Shown here piece by piece: positions 1-6,708 of a stretch of 6,988 nucleotides of DNA. The DNA comes from Gemmatimonadota bacterium (GTDB taxonomy: Bacteria > Gemmatimonadota > Gemmatimonadetes > JACCXV01 > JAHWKZ01), in contig DAOWHI010000221.1 of assembly GCA_030641505.1 (NCBI GenBank), positions 1 through 6,988 on the forward strand, given 5' to 3'. A program made the translations under genes and the position numbers. Within the stretch, counting starts at the first letter, position 1. Each line of letters starts with the position of its first letter. The notes beneath the pieces are model-generated. The model made no database searches and had not been told where the DNA came from. It saw only the letters and a list, made by a program, of their open reading frames with translations.

Positions 1-345
1 AAAGCTCCACGCATGGCCGTGGGCCAACGGCGTGCCGTCGGCGCTCCTGACCGCACGCGACACCGACACCGTCACCCGCTCGCCGGCGAAGAACGGCTCG
101 GCGGGCGTGAAGCGGATCCGTCGATCGTCGGCGTCGATCTCAAGCTCACCCGCCGCCGGGCCCGACCACCGGCCAAAGACGCGGAACGTGGCGTCGGTGA
201 CACTGGTTCGATCGACCGGCTGGTCGAATTCGATCGACAACGGAGCCGCAGGATCGGCTGCGGTCGCATGCGCAGCCGGCGAAGTGGAGACGACCGTAGG
301 TGAGGAACGCTCGACGCCCGGTACCGCCAACAGCGATATCGACAA
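1..345 (-). CDS. Secreted protein with SbsA-type Ig-like domain (5' part only)
   Basis: This is the N-terminal part of a protein that runs off the left edge; 115 residues are visible from a TTG at 345. A short hydrophobic stretch (SISLLAVPGV) is followed by a Ser/Thr/Ala/Pro-rich linker and then, from about residue 35 to 115, a domain of the Big_5/SbsA Ig-like type. Its marks are LSIEFDQPVD, TDATFRVFG, RRIRFTPAEPFFAGERVTV, DGTPLAHGHAWSF. Such domains sit in exported or surface proteins, often ahead of repeat domains, so an extracellular role is inferred; the function is unknown. The start is uncertain because the frame has no ATG or GTG. A CTG at 378, overlapping the peroxiredoxin stop, would add an Arg-containing n-region and give a more normal signal peptide. 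No good ribosome binding site precedes either codon. Lying directly behind the peroxiredoxin gene, it is probably translated from the same message. Confidence 0.65.
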   Translation of the reverse strand, partial: MSISLLAVPGVERSSPTVVSTSPAAHATAADPAAPLSIEFDQPVDRTSVTDATFRVFGRWSGPAAGELEIDADDRRIRFTPAEPFFAGERVTVSVSRAVRSADGTPLAHGHAWSF

Positions 346-370
346 CGCGAGCGCGCCTGGACTGCCCGAC

Positions 371-1030
371 CTAACCAGGCTGCTTGACGACCCGAATGTA
401 GGGCAGGGGCTGTTCCCAGCCGTCCGGGAAACGCTTCTTGGCTTCTTCGTCCGACACCGCCGGAGCGATGATGACGTCGCCGCCCATCTCCCAGTTTGCC
501 GGGGTCGCGAGCTGTTTTTCCGCCGTGAGCTGGCACGAATCCACCAGCCTTAGGATCTCCGCGAAGTTGCGACCAGTACTCATCGGGTAGGTAAGGGTCG
601 CCTTGATCTTCTTGTCGGGCCCGATTACGAAGACCGAACGCGCCGTAGCGTTGTCCATTGGTGTCCGTCCTTCGGACGTGTCGCCGGCGTCGGCCGGCAA
701 CATGTCGTACGCCTTGACCACATTGAGTTCGGGGTCGCCAATCAGCGGATAGTTGACCGCGTGTCCCTGCGAAGCCTCGATGTCCTTCAACCAAGCCTTG
801 TGGTCGCTGACGTCATCGACGCTGATGCCGATGATCTTGCAGTTGCGCCGATCGAACTCGCTCTTCAGGCCTGCGACAGCCCCGAGCTCGGTGGTGCAGA
901 CCGGCGTGAAGTCCTTGGGATGTGAGAAAAGAATCGCCCAACCATCGCCAATCCACTGGTGGAAGTTGATCGTCCCCTCGGTCGTATCCGCCGCGAAGTC
1001 CGGGGCGGTGTCGTTGATTCGTAGCGCCAT
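371..1030 (-). CDS. 1-Cys peroxiredoxin (Prx6-type)
   Basis: A thiol peroxidase of 219 residues that reduces hydrogen peroxide, alkyl hydroperoxides or peroxynitrite in the cytoplasm. The AhpC/TSA thioredoxin fold fills the N-terminal 150 residues. The catalytic motif PKDFTPVCTTE gives peroxidatic Cys45, with Thr42 and Pro38, and Arg131 (in TARSVFVIGP) is the expected active-site arginine. The long C-terminal part, with the block TPANWEMGGDVIIAP (176-190) and the ending LPYIRVVKQPG, is typical of the Prx6 subfamily and matches its usual length of about 210-220. Cys64 and Cys166 are present, but neither sits in a usual resolving position, so a 1-Cys mechanism with an external thiol is expected. 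The ATG start has a strong GGAGG at 1036-1040, five bases upstream. There is no signal peptide. It follows the NHL-propeller gene after 39 bp. Family assignment is secure; the physiological substrate is not known. Confidence 0.96.
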   Translation of the reverse strand: MALRINDTAPDFAADTTEGTINFHQWIGDGWAILFSHPKDFTPVCTTELGAVAGLKSEFDRRNCKIIGISVDDVSDHKAWLKDIEASQGHAVNYPLIGDPELNVVKAYDMLPADAGDTSEGRTPMDNATARSVFVIGPDKKIKATLTYPMSTGRNFAEILRLVDSCQLTAEKQLATPANWEMGGDVIIAPAVSDEEAKKRFPDGWEQPLPYIRVVKQPG

Positions 1031-1035
1031 AAGTT

Positions 1036-1040
1036 CCTCC
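1036..1040 (-). promoter_or_regulatory. Ribosome binding site of the peroxiredoxin gene
   Basis: On the minus strand GGAGG lies five bases before the ATG at 1030 and fixes that start. It sits in the 39-bp gap after the NHL gene, next to the palindrome CTTCGAAG (1040-1047). I see no promoter-like hexamers in the gap, so read-through from upstream is assumed. Confidence 0.8.
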
Positions 1041-1069
1041 TTCGAAGTTGCAAAGTCGTGAAGTTTACT

Positions 1070-1969
1070 TCAGTCGCCCAGCCCTTCCAACTCCAGCTCG
1101 ACCACCCGCTTGTCGATCTGGTCGACGCTTAAGATCCGGTGGTGGTTGGTATCGGCGACGTACACCATGTGACCGGCCGAAGCCAAGCCCATCGGCTCGT
1201 CGAGCTGGGCCTCGAACGGCTCCACCGCTTCCACCGCCCGGCTTGCGGGCTCCAGAGTCTTGAGCTTGTGGTGGTACGTGTCGGCGATCCACAACCGGTG
1301 GACTCCTTGTGCCCAAGCGAGCCCGGCGAACGAGCCCGTTCCGACCAGCGTCGTCACCTCCGACCCGGGCTCGAACCCGACCGCGCGCACGCCGGACGAC
1401 TCGGCATCAGCGAAGAACAACTGCTCGCCGTCGGTCGCCAAAGCCATCGGCCGCGATAGGGCGGCCGTCTCGGGCGGTCCGTCGGTAATCTGCTCGGCTC
1501 CCGAGCCGGCGTGGAGCGCGAGCTGCCCCGACTTGAGATCGAGCCGCCAGATCTGATGCGCCCCGGCCATGGCGATGAACAGGTCATAGTTCCACATCAG
1601 CACGTCCCACGGGGAGCGCAGCGCACTCTCGAGCGCGTCGCCTGATGCGATCGCGTGACCGGCCAACTCTCCGGTTCCCGCCATCGTCGCGACCTCATCG
1701 GAAGCGAGATCGACCATCCGCACGGCGTGATTCCCGCGATCGGCCACGATCAACATGTCACCCGAGAGCGTCAATCCCTGCGGTTCGTTGAACGCCGCCT
1801 CGTCGGTCGAGCCATCGGCGAACCCGGCCTCGGTACCGCCGATCACCTTTCGGACCTCAAACGAGTTCCCGACGATGTGGCCGAACACGATACGGTGATT
1901 ACCCGAATCTGAAACCGCTAACCGGCCCTCGATGTCGGCTGCGAGATTGCCCGGGAACTTCAGCTTCAA
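1070..1969 (-). CDS. NHL-repeat beta-propeller protein (NHLRC2-like, no thioredoxin domain)
   Basis: A 299-residue protein built almost entirely of NHL-type blades. Blade cores end in ADxxNHxI-like motifs: SDSGNHRI (20-27), ADRGNHAVR (76-84), AMAGAHQIWRL (133-143), ADAESSGVRAV (187-197), ADTYHHKLK (229-237) and ADTNHHRI (272-279). Linker motifs such as GFADG and FNEPQGL separate them, so a six-bladed propeller is likely. The closest pattern I know is the propeller half of NHLRC2-like proteins, where a thioredoxin-like domain precedes it. Here that domain is absent and the start lies only 12 bp after merR. The start is TTG, chosen because AGGAGGGG (1974-1981) stands just upstream and the first residues, KFPGNLAADIEGRLAVSDSG, already match the first blade. 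There is no signal peptide, so it is probably cytoplasmic. Blade 5 is shortened. The role is unknown; a protein-binding scaffold in redox handling with the next-door peroxiredoxin is an inference. Confidence 0.88.
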   Translation of the reverse strand: MKLKFPGNLAADIEGRLAVSDSGNHRIVFGHIVGNSFEVRKVIGGTEAGFADGSTDEAAFNEPQGLTLSGDMLIVADRGNHAVRMVDLASDEVATMAGTGELAGHAIASGDALESALRSPWDVLMWNYDLFIAMAGAHQIWRLDLKSGQLALHAGSGAEQITDGPPETAALSRPMALATDGEQLFFADAESSGVRAVGFEPGSEVTTLVGTGSFAGLAWAQGVHRLWIADTYHHKLKTLEPASRAVEAVEPFEAQLDEPMGLASAGHMVYVADTNHHRILSVDQIDKRVVELELEGLGD

Positions 1970-1973
1970 GGTG

Positions 1974-1981
1974 CCCCTCCT
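1974..1981 (-). promoter_or_regulatory. Strong ribosome binding site deciding the TTG start of the NHL gene
   Basis: Read on the minus strand, AGGAGGGG immediately follows the merR TAA stop and ends four bases before the TTG at 1969. GGAGG to TTG spacing is six bases. No ATG or GTG lies at a comparable distance, so TTG is the start. The near-perfect Shine-Dalgarno may compensate for the weak start codon. Confidence 0.8.
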
Positions 1982-2380
1982 TTAATCGGCGTCACCCTCG
2001 CCGGGCTCGGCATCGCCGCGATGAAACGCATCGACGTACTCGATCAGCTTCCCGAGATCGCGGGCCAGCGTCTCGAACGTGTCTTTGACCCGCGCCTCAT
2101 CGAGCTCGACCGACAGTTGGCCGCTGCCCTTCCGCATCTCCGCCAACCGCTGCCGCGCCCCCTCGATGGTGTACTTCTTGTCATAGAGCAATTCCTTGAC
2201 GAGCTGCACCATCTCGATCTCGCGCTTGCGGTAGGCGCGATTGCCGGCCCGGTTCTTGACCGGTGCCAACCCTTTGAATTGGGTCTCCCAGTACCGCAGG
2301 ACGTGCGGCTTTAGATCGGTGATCTCGCACACCTCCCCGATGGAGTAGTACTCCTTCTTCGCAATCGGGTTCAACGCCAT
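1982..2380 (-). CDS. Small MerR-family transcriptional regulator
   Basis: A 132-residue DNA-binding protein. Residues 11-80 form a winged helix-turn-helix of the MerR type: YYSIGEVCEITDLKPHVLRYWE (helix-turn-helix, with the family LRYWE motif) followed by the wing NRAGNRAYRKREIE and the helix region LLYDKKYTIEGARQRL. The C-terminal third (about 85-132) is a short, acidic, probably helical segment that may dimerise; it contains no cysteines and no recognisable ligand-binding domain, so this does not look like a metal or drug sensor. The lone Cys18 is in the helix-turn-helix. Its ATG is preceded by GGAGG at 2387-2391, formed by the last codons of gpsA, six bases upstream; only 3 bp separate it from the gpsA stop. 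Similar stand-alone MerR proteins occur in housekeeping operons of several phyla, with targets mostly unknown. Autoregulation of this operon is possible but unproven. Confidence 0.93.
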   Translation of the reverse strand: MALNPIAKKEYYSIGEVCEITDLKPHVLRYWETQFKGLAPVKNRAGNRAYRKREIEMVQLVKELLYDKKYTIEGARQRLAEMRKGSGQLSVELDEARVKDTFETLARDLGKLIEYVDAFHRGDAEPGEGDAD

Positions 2381-2383
2381 CGC

Positions 2384-3403
2384 TTACCTCCGCTCGAACT
2401 CGGGCTTTAGTTCCCTCGCCATGAGCTCCTCTAACACGATCCGTGGGCTCTTGGCTTCGTACAACATTTCGTAGACATGATGCGCGATCGGCATCTGGAC
2501 CTCGGCGCGAAGCGCCAGGTCGTGCACCGATCGGGTCGTGCGTACCCCCTCGGCCACCATCCGCATATCGGCCAGGATCGCGTCCAACGTCTCGCCGCGA
2601 CCGAGCCGCACACCGACGGTCCGGTTACGGGACAGCTCGCCGGTGCAGGTCAGCACCAGGTCGCCGAGACCGGCCAGCCCCATGAACGTCAGTCGCTCGC
2701 CGCCCAACGCCATGCCGAGCCGCGAGATCTCGGCCAACCCGCGTGTGATGAGCGCCGCGCGAGCGTTGTGGCCGTACTCGAGACCGTCTGCGATCCCGGT
2801 TGCGATCGCGACGATGTTTTTGACCGCCGCACCCAGCTCGACCCCGACCACGTCGCCGGACGTATAGACCCGAAATCGGGAACCGGCGAACGCTTCACAC
2901 GCGCTCTCCGCCACCACCGGATCTTCGGCTGCGAGCGTCACCGCCGTCGGGTAGCCGCGACACACCTCTTCGGCAAACGACGGACCCGACAACACCGACA
3001 CCCGGCCGGCACGACCGGACCCCAGAACCTCGGCTAACACTTCGGTCATCCGTTTGAGCGTCTCGTTCTCGATCCCCTTGGAGGTCGAGACGATGATGGC
3101 GTGGTCGGCGATGTGGGGCGCGGCTTTCGTCATGACCTCGCGAACGGCGTGGCTCGGCGTGGCCGACACGATCATCCCAGCGCCGCTGACCGATTGTTCC
3201 AGGTCGTCCGTTGGCTCGACGTCGGGGCTCAATTCGTGTTCCGATAGGTACCGCGGGTTGCGTCCGGTGTCGCGGATCGCGGCTACCAGGCTCGGATCGC
3301 GCCCCCACAGCCGGACGGTGTGGCCATTCCGGGCCAAGAGATCCGCCAGCGCCGTTCCCCACGAGCCGGCGCCGACCACGGCGATGGCGCGACGATCGCT
3401 CAC
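2384..3403 (-). CDS. gpsA: Glycerol-3-phosphate dehydrogenase [NAD(P)+]
   Basis: Reduces dihydroxyacetone phosphate to sn-glycerol 3-phosphate with NAD(P)H in the cytoplasm, supplying the backbone for phospholipids. The 339-residue length fits the family. The N-terminal Rossmann fold carries GAGSWG (11-16) and the second conserved block ATPSHAVREV (81-90). STSKGIE holds Lys109, and SGPSFAEEV (139-147) is canonical. The C-terminal helical domain has GAAVKNIVAIATGI with catalytic Lys195, GHNARAALITRG (211-222), GLAGLGDLVLTCTGELSRNR (242-261) and VAEGVRTTRSV. All key residues are intact. The start is GTG at 3403, whose GTGA overlaps the plsY stop by 4 bp, indicating translational coupling. Its product is the substrate of PlsY, the preceding gene, so two successive steps are encoded together. 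Confidence 0.98.
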   Translation of the reverse strand: MSDRRAIAVVGAGSWGTALADLLARNGHTVRLWGRDPSLVAAIRDTGRNPRYLSEHELSPDVEPTDDLEQSVSGAGMIVSATPSHAVREVMTKAAPHIADHAIIVSTSKGIENETLKRMTEVLAEVLGSGRAGRVSVLSGPSFAEEVCRGYPTAVTLAAEDPVVAESACEAFAGSRFRVYTSGDVVGVELGAAVKNIVAIATGIADGLEYGHNARAALITRGLAEISRLGMALGGERLTFMGLAGLGDLVLTCTGELSRNRTVGVRLGRGETLDAILADMRMVAEGVRTTRSVHDLALRAEVQMPIAHHVYEMLYEAKSPRIVLEELMARELKPEFERR

Positions 3404-4035
3404 GTCGCCCCCGCTCCGGTCGGACCGCTCGGCCGGATCTGCTTCTCTTCGCCGCGCTTCAGACGTCCGATGTTCTCACGATGGGTCCAGAAGACAAACG
3501 CCGTCAGGAACGTGGTCAGCGCCACCAGCGGCCAGCTCGCTGGCAAGCCCCCGGCGTGCAACACCCACACGGCGATCAACAGCACCAGCGCGGCACACAG
3601 CGACGCCAACGACACGATTCGGCGCCACCCGACGACCGCGAACCAAACCACTGCGGCCAACCCAGCGGCCAACGGAGACAGCGCCAAGAACACACCTGCC
3701 GCGGTTCCGATCCCCTTGCCGCCTTTGAACGCCAGAAAGATCGAGAACACGTGCCCGACCACCGCCGCGACGCCCAGCAACACCGCGTAGGTGCTGGGCT
3801 CGATTCCGCCCGCAAACCAGCGCGGCAGAAACCAAACCGGCAAAAACCCCTTTGCGACGTCGAACACCAACACGACCAGCGCCGGCCCTTTGCCGAGATT
3901 GCGATAGACATTCGTCGCGCCGTAGTTGCCGCTGCCGACCTTCGACAGATCGACCCCCCGCACCCTACCCGCCAAGAACGCGGTCGGGAACGAGCCCGCC
4001 AGGTACGCCAACACGATCCCCCCGACTGCGCTCAC
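3400..4035 (-). CDS. plsY: Acyl-phosphate:glycerol-3-phosphate acyltransferase PlsY
   Basis: An integral membrane enzyme that transfers an acyl group from acyl-phosphate to position 1 of glycerol 3-phosphate, giving lysophosphatidic acid. The 211 residues are strongly hydrophobic, with about seven membrane segments, including 3-20, 51-68, 83-101, 113-137 and 143-160. The three family motifs are visible: GSFPTA with VGSGNYGATNVYRNLG (33-48), GHVFSIFLAFKGGKGIGT (94-111), and HRENIGRL (185-192). Most homologues I know have Pro where this protein has Ser98 in the second motif (GHxFP), a minor deviation; the glycine/lysine loop is intact. The C-terminus is a basic, then Gly/Pro/Ala-rich cytoplasmic tail. 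The GTG start overlaps the der stop by 4 bp (GTGA), with GAGGAAG upstream as a likely ribosome binding site. Its own stop overlaps gpsA in the same way. Confidence 0.97.
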   Translation of the reverse strand: MSAVGGIVLAYLAGSFPTAFLAGRVRGVDLSKVGSGNYGATNVYRNLGKGPALVVLVFDVAKGFLPVWFLPRWFAGGIEPSTYAVLLGVAAVVGHVFSIFLAFKGGKGIGTAAGVFLALSPLAAGLAAVVWFAVVGWRRIVSLASLCAALVLLIAVWVLHAGGLPASWPLVALTTFLTAFVFWTHRENIGRLKRGEEKQIRPSGPTGAGAT

Positions 4036-5408
4036 TGCGCTTCCTCTTCGGCGGTGGCACCGACCTTGGCCCGGGCTCGTGAGGTCGCCTGCCGGAAAAA
4101 GATCTTGAGCGGGACACCGACAAAACCAAACGAATCGCGTATCTGGTGTTCGATGTACCGCCGATAGTGCTCCGGAATCGCCGCCGGGTCGTTCGAGTAA
4201 AACAGGATCAACGGCGGACCGGTCTCGACCTGGTGGCCGTACAGGATCCGCACCACCCGACCCCGACGCCGGCCTTTGGACTGGGGCGGGTGAACCCTCG
4301 CCGTGGCGGCATGAAGCACGCGATTCAGGTCCGGTGTGGGGATCTTCTTATGCCACTCGTCGGCCACGCGGATCGCTTCATCGAGCGTCCGCCGGACCCG
4401 TTGCCCGGTCAGCGCACTCAACGTGACGATCGGCGCGTACGCCAACCGCGGCGCCTGTTCACAAAACGCCGTCTCGTATCCCCTGGCGGTGCGCTCATCC
4501 TTCTCGACCAGGTCCCACTTGTTAACGCACACCACGATCCCCCGGCGCCGTTCTTCGACCAAGTTCAAGATGCGCATGTCCTGCCGCGACAACGAGTCGG
4601 TGGCATCGAGCATAACGATCGCCACCTGAACCCGGTTCAAGCTCCGCACGGCGCGGAGATACGTGTAGTATTCGACGCCCACCCGTAGCGCCGAGTGGCG
4701 CCGAATCCCGGCGGTGTCAACCAACCGGATCCGCCGTCCGTCATACTTCATTGTCGTGTCGATGGCGTCACGCGTAGTGCCCGCCACCGGCGAGACGATG
4801 AACCGCTCTTCACCGAGCAGTCGATTGAGAAACGATGACTTGCCGACGTTGGGCTTTCCCAAAACGGCGATCGCGACCTCGTCGGGGTCGAGCTTCTCTT
4901 TGCCGGTCTTTGGCGGCAAGGCATCGACAACCGCATCCAGCAGGTCACCCGAACCGGTCCCCGCCAGCGCCGAGACCGAGCGGGGCTCACCCAGGCCGAG
5001 CTCGAAGAACTCGTACACCAGCTCACGCTGGCGCGTGCGGTCGATCTTGTTGGCGGCCAGGATCGCCGGCCGTCCGCTTTCGCGCAGCAGTATCGCCGCG
5101 TCCCGATCGGTGGCCGTGATGCCGGCCTGCGCGTCGACGACGAGCAAACACACGTCAGCCTCGTCGATGGCGGCCTGAATCTGAGCGTTGACTTCTCGCT
5201 CCATCCCTTCCTGGCTCTCGGGAACGAGACCACCGGTGTCGATCAGCGTGAACGTGCGGCCGTTCCACTCGGCGGTCGCCGTGTGACGATCCCGCGTCAC
5301 CCCGGGCTGATCGTCGACGATCGCCGTGGTCCCGCCGAGGAACCGATTGAAGAGCGTGGACTTGCCGACGTTCGGGCGGCCGACGATGGCGACCACCGGC
5401 AAACTCAT
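4032..5408 (-). CDS. der: Ribosome-assembly GTPase Der (EngA)
   Basis: An essential double-domain GTPase acting in 50S subunit maturation. The 458 residues show two complete G domains and the C-terminal KH-like domain. Domain 1 has GRPNVGKST (10-18), GVTRD (36-40), DTGG (57-60), NKID (120-123) and SAL (146-148). Domain 2 has GKPNVGKSS (184-192), GTTRD (210-214), DTAG (231-234), NKWD (296-299) and SAL (331-333). The KH-like part (about 355-440) has the familiar PPLILFYSNDP, YRRYIEHQIRDSFGF and GVPLKIFFR. Residues 235-282 of domain 2, after DTAG, depart somewhat from the usual pattern (RRHSALRVGVEYYTYLRAVR). The short tail is acidic. The ATG at 5408 forms an ATGA overlap with the AI-2E gene stop, and GAGGA lies upstream. 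The der-plsY-gpsA order is common across bacteria, tying ribosome assembly to lipid precursor synthesis. Confidence 0.98.
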   Translation of the reverse strand: MSLPVVAIVGRPNVGKSTLFNRFLGGTTAIVDDQPGVTRDRHTATAEWNGRTFTLIDTGGLVPESQEGMEREVNAQIQAAIDEADVCLLVVDAQAGITATDRDAAILLRESGRPAILAANKIDRTRQRELVYEFFELGLGEPRSVSALAGTGSGDLLDAVVDALPPKTGKEKLDPDEVAIAVLGKPNVGKSSFLNRLLGEERFIVSPVAGTTRDAIDTTMKYDGRRIRLVDTAGIRRHSALRVGVEYYTYLRAVRSLNRVQVAIVMLDATDSLSRQDMRILNLVEERRRGIVVCVNKWDLVEKDERTARGYETAFCEQAPRLAYAPIVTLSALTGQRVRRTLDEAIRVADEWHKKIPTPDLNRVLHAATARVHPPQSKGRRRGRVVRILYGHQVETGPPLILFYSNDPAAIPEHYRRYIEHQIRDSFGFVGVPLKIFFRQATSRARAKVGATAEEEAQ

Positions 5409-6652
5409 GCCGCGTCCTCGTCATGGACCGACTCGGCTTGTCGGTAGTAGACCGACTTCTGGTAGGCGGAAAAAGTGTTCTCGATCAACAACTTGATCAG
5501 CACCGCCAGCGGAATCGCCAGCAAGAGCCCGATCAGACCGAAGAACGAACCGAACCCGACGATCGCCAGCATTACCCATACCGGGTGTAAACCGACACGG
5601 TCGCCGACGATCTTGGGCGACAGGAAGTAGCCGTCGAACGCCTGAACCACCAGGAACACCCCGGCCACTTTGAGAAGCGAGATCCAGATCGGCACCGTTA
5701 CCAGAGCGATAAAGAGTGCCGGGATCAAGCTCACCACGAGCCCCAGGTACGGCACGATGTTGAACACACCGGCGATCACACCCAGCAGAATGGCATTCGG
5801 GAAACCGACGATCCAGAACCCGATGCCGGTCGCCAGGCCGACAAAACACGCGACCAGCAGCTGGCCACGCAGGTACTCACCCAGCAACGTGTCGTAGGTA
5901 TTGAGGAACGAAAGCGTCCGCTTGCGGTGATCTCGCGGCACCAACCGTCCTACCGACCGCTCGATGCTATGGAAGTCACGCAGCAGGTAGAACGTCAATA
6001 CCGGCGTCAGTACGGCGTAGCCCAAGATCGTGAACGCCGTCTGAACACCACGACCAAGACCGATCGCCGCACCCCAAGAGGGTTGGAGCGAACGGATCTG
6101 CTCGCTGATGAAAGCCATCACATCCCGACTTTCAACCTCTAAAGCGCGTTCGAACTGGATATCACGGATGAGCGGCAATGAACTGTCGGCGAACGCCTGG
6201 ACCTGCGCTTCGTACCAGCGTTGCAAACCGGCCAGCATCTCCGGCAGGTCCTCCAGGAACTGGCGCCCCTGTTCGAGCACCATCGGGATGACGAGCACCA
6301 GCGCCAGCATAACGAGCAGGCCCGCTAGACCCACCACCGCCACCGCGCCCCACGTGCGGCTGATACCCTGGCGCTCCATCCGGCCGACGAGCGGATCGGC
6401 CACGTAGGCCAGGATCAACCCAAGCACGAACGGCGCCAGGAACGAGCCGCCGACGTGAACCAGCCACAACAGCGTCAACGCACCGAGGGCGATGACCAAC
6501 CGGCGGTAGGTATCGGTACCGAACAGCGGCGTCAGCAGGTAGACCAGCACCAAGAACAGGACGATCGGTGATAGCACGGGCCGGACCGACCACACGAAAA
6601 AGGCCAGCAAGAGGGCCCACGCGATGATCATCGTTGGGCGTCGTTGTTCCAT
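5405..6652 (-). CDS. AI-2E family transporter (PF01594-type permease)
   Basis: A polytopic inner-membrane protein of 415 residues. Family marks are FLAPFVLGLILAYVADPLVG (71-90), the amphipathic central region (about 127-195) thought to lie outside the membrane, LRGQLLVACFVGLATGIGF (261-279), FPNAILLGVIAGVFNIVPYLG (284-304) and FLSPKIVGDRVGLHPVWVM (343-361). The C-terminal block GLIGLLLAIPLAVLIK is also typical. Family members have been linked to autoinducer-2 or other small-molecule export and to sodium/proton antiport, so the substrate here cannot be named. It carries an additional N-terminal hydrophobic module (8-45) that resembles residues 58-90, making it longer at the front than the usual layout. 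The ATG at 6652 has GGAGG (6661-6665) eight bases upstream; an alternative ATG at codon 8 has no comparable site. It is first in the operon, directly behind the predicted promoter. Confidence 0.93.
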   Translation of the reverse strand: MEQRRPTMIIAWALLLAFFVWSVRPVLSPIVLFLVLVYLLTPLFGTDTYRRLVIALGALTLLWLVHVGGSFLAPFVLGLILAYVADPLVGRMERQGISRTWGAVAVVGLAGLLVMLALVLVIPMVLEQGRQFLEDLPEMLAGLQRWYEAQVQAFADSSLPLIRDIQFERALEVESRDVMAFISEQIRSLQPSWGAAIGLGRGVQTAFTILGYAVLTPVLTFYLLRDFHSIERSVGRLVPRDHRKRTLSFLNTYDTLLGEYLRGQLLVACFVGLATGIGFWIVGFPNAILLGVIAGVFNIVPYLGLVVSLIPALFIALVTVPIWISLLKVAGVFLVVQAFDGYFLSPKIVGDRVGLHPVWVMLAIVGFGSFFGLIGLLLAIPLAVLIKLLIENTFSAYQKSVYYRQAESVHDEDAA

Positions 6653-6655
6653 CGA

Positions 6656-6687
6656 AACCGCCTCCGAAGAGCTCGGCTAACCGCCTC
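6656..6687. repeat. Two direct copies of AACCGCCTC in the operon leader
   Basis: The plus-strand 9-mer AACCGCCTC occurs at 6656-6664 and 6679-6687, 23 bp apart. On the mRNA strand each copy reads GAGGCGGTT, and the copy nearer the gene contains most of the ribosome binding site of the AI-2E gene. Between them lies a short dyad, CCGA...TCGG. A role in translation control is possible, but two 9-mers in GC-rich DNA can also be chance. Confidence 0.4.
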
Positions 6688-6708
6688 TAATCACAACAGA
6701 TAGGAAGG

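Noticed and set aside
32..553. A 173-codon plus-strand open frame at the left edge
   Set aside because: It runs opposite the peroxiredoxin gene and the Ig-domain gene, both clearly recognisable on the minus strand, and its own product has no recognisable features.
72..794. A 240-codon minus-strand frame overlapping the peroxiredoxin gene
   Set aside because: It is an Arg-rich out-of-frame shadow. The peroxiredoxin frame and the Ig-domain frame explain the same bases with conserved motifs.
1040..1047. Palindrome CTTCGAAG next to the peroxiredoxin ribosome binding site
   Set aside because: Eight bases without a loop cannot form a useful hairpin and are readily found by chance. No peroxide-regulator-like site could be recognised around it.
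3211..4167. A 318-codon plus-strand open frame opposite plsY and gpsA
   Set aside because: Its product is a low-complexity Arg/Pro/Gln-rich chain with no domain, and it lies antisense to two genes with complete family motifs. Long antisense frames are expected in GC-rich DNA.
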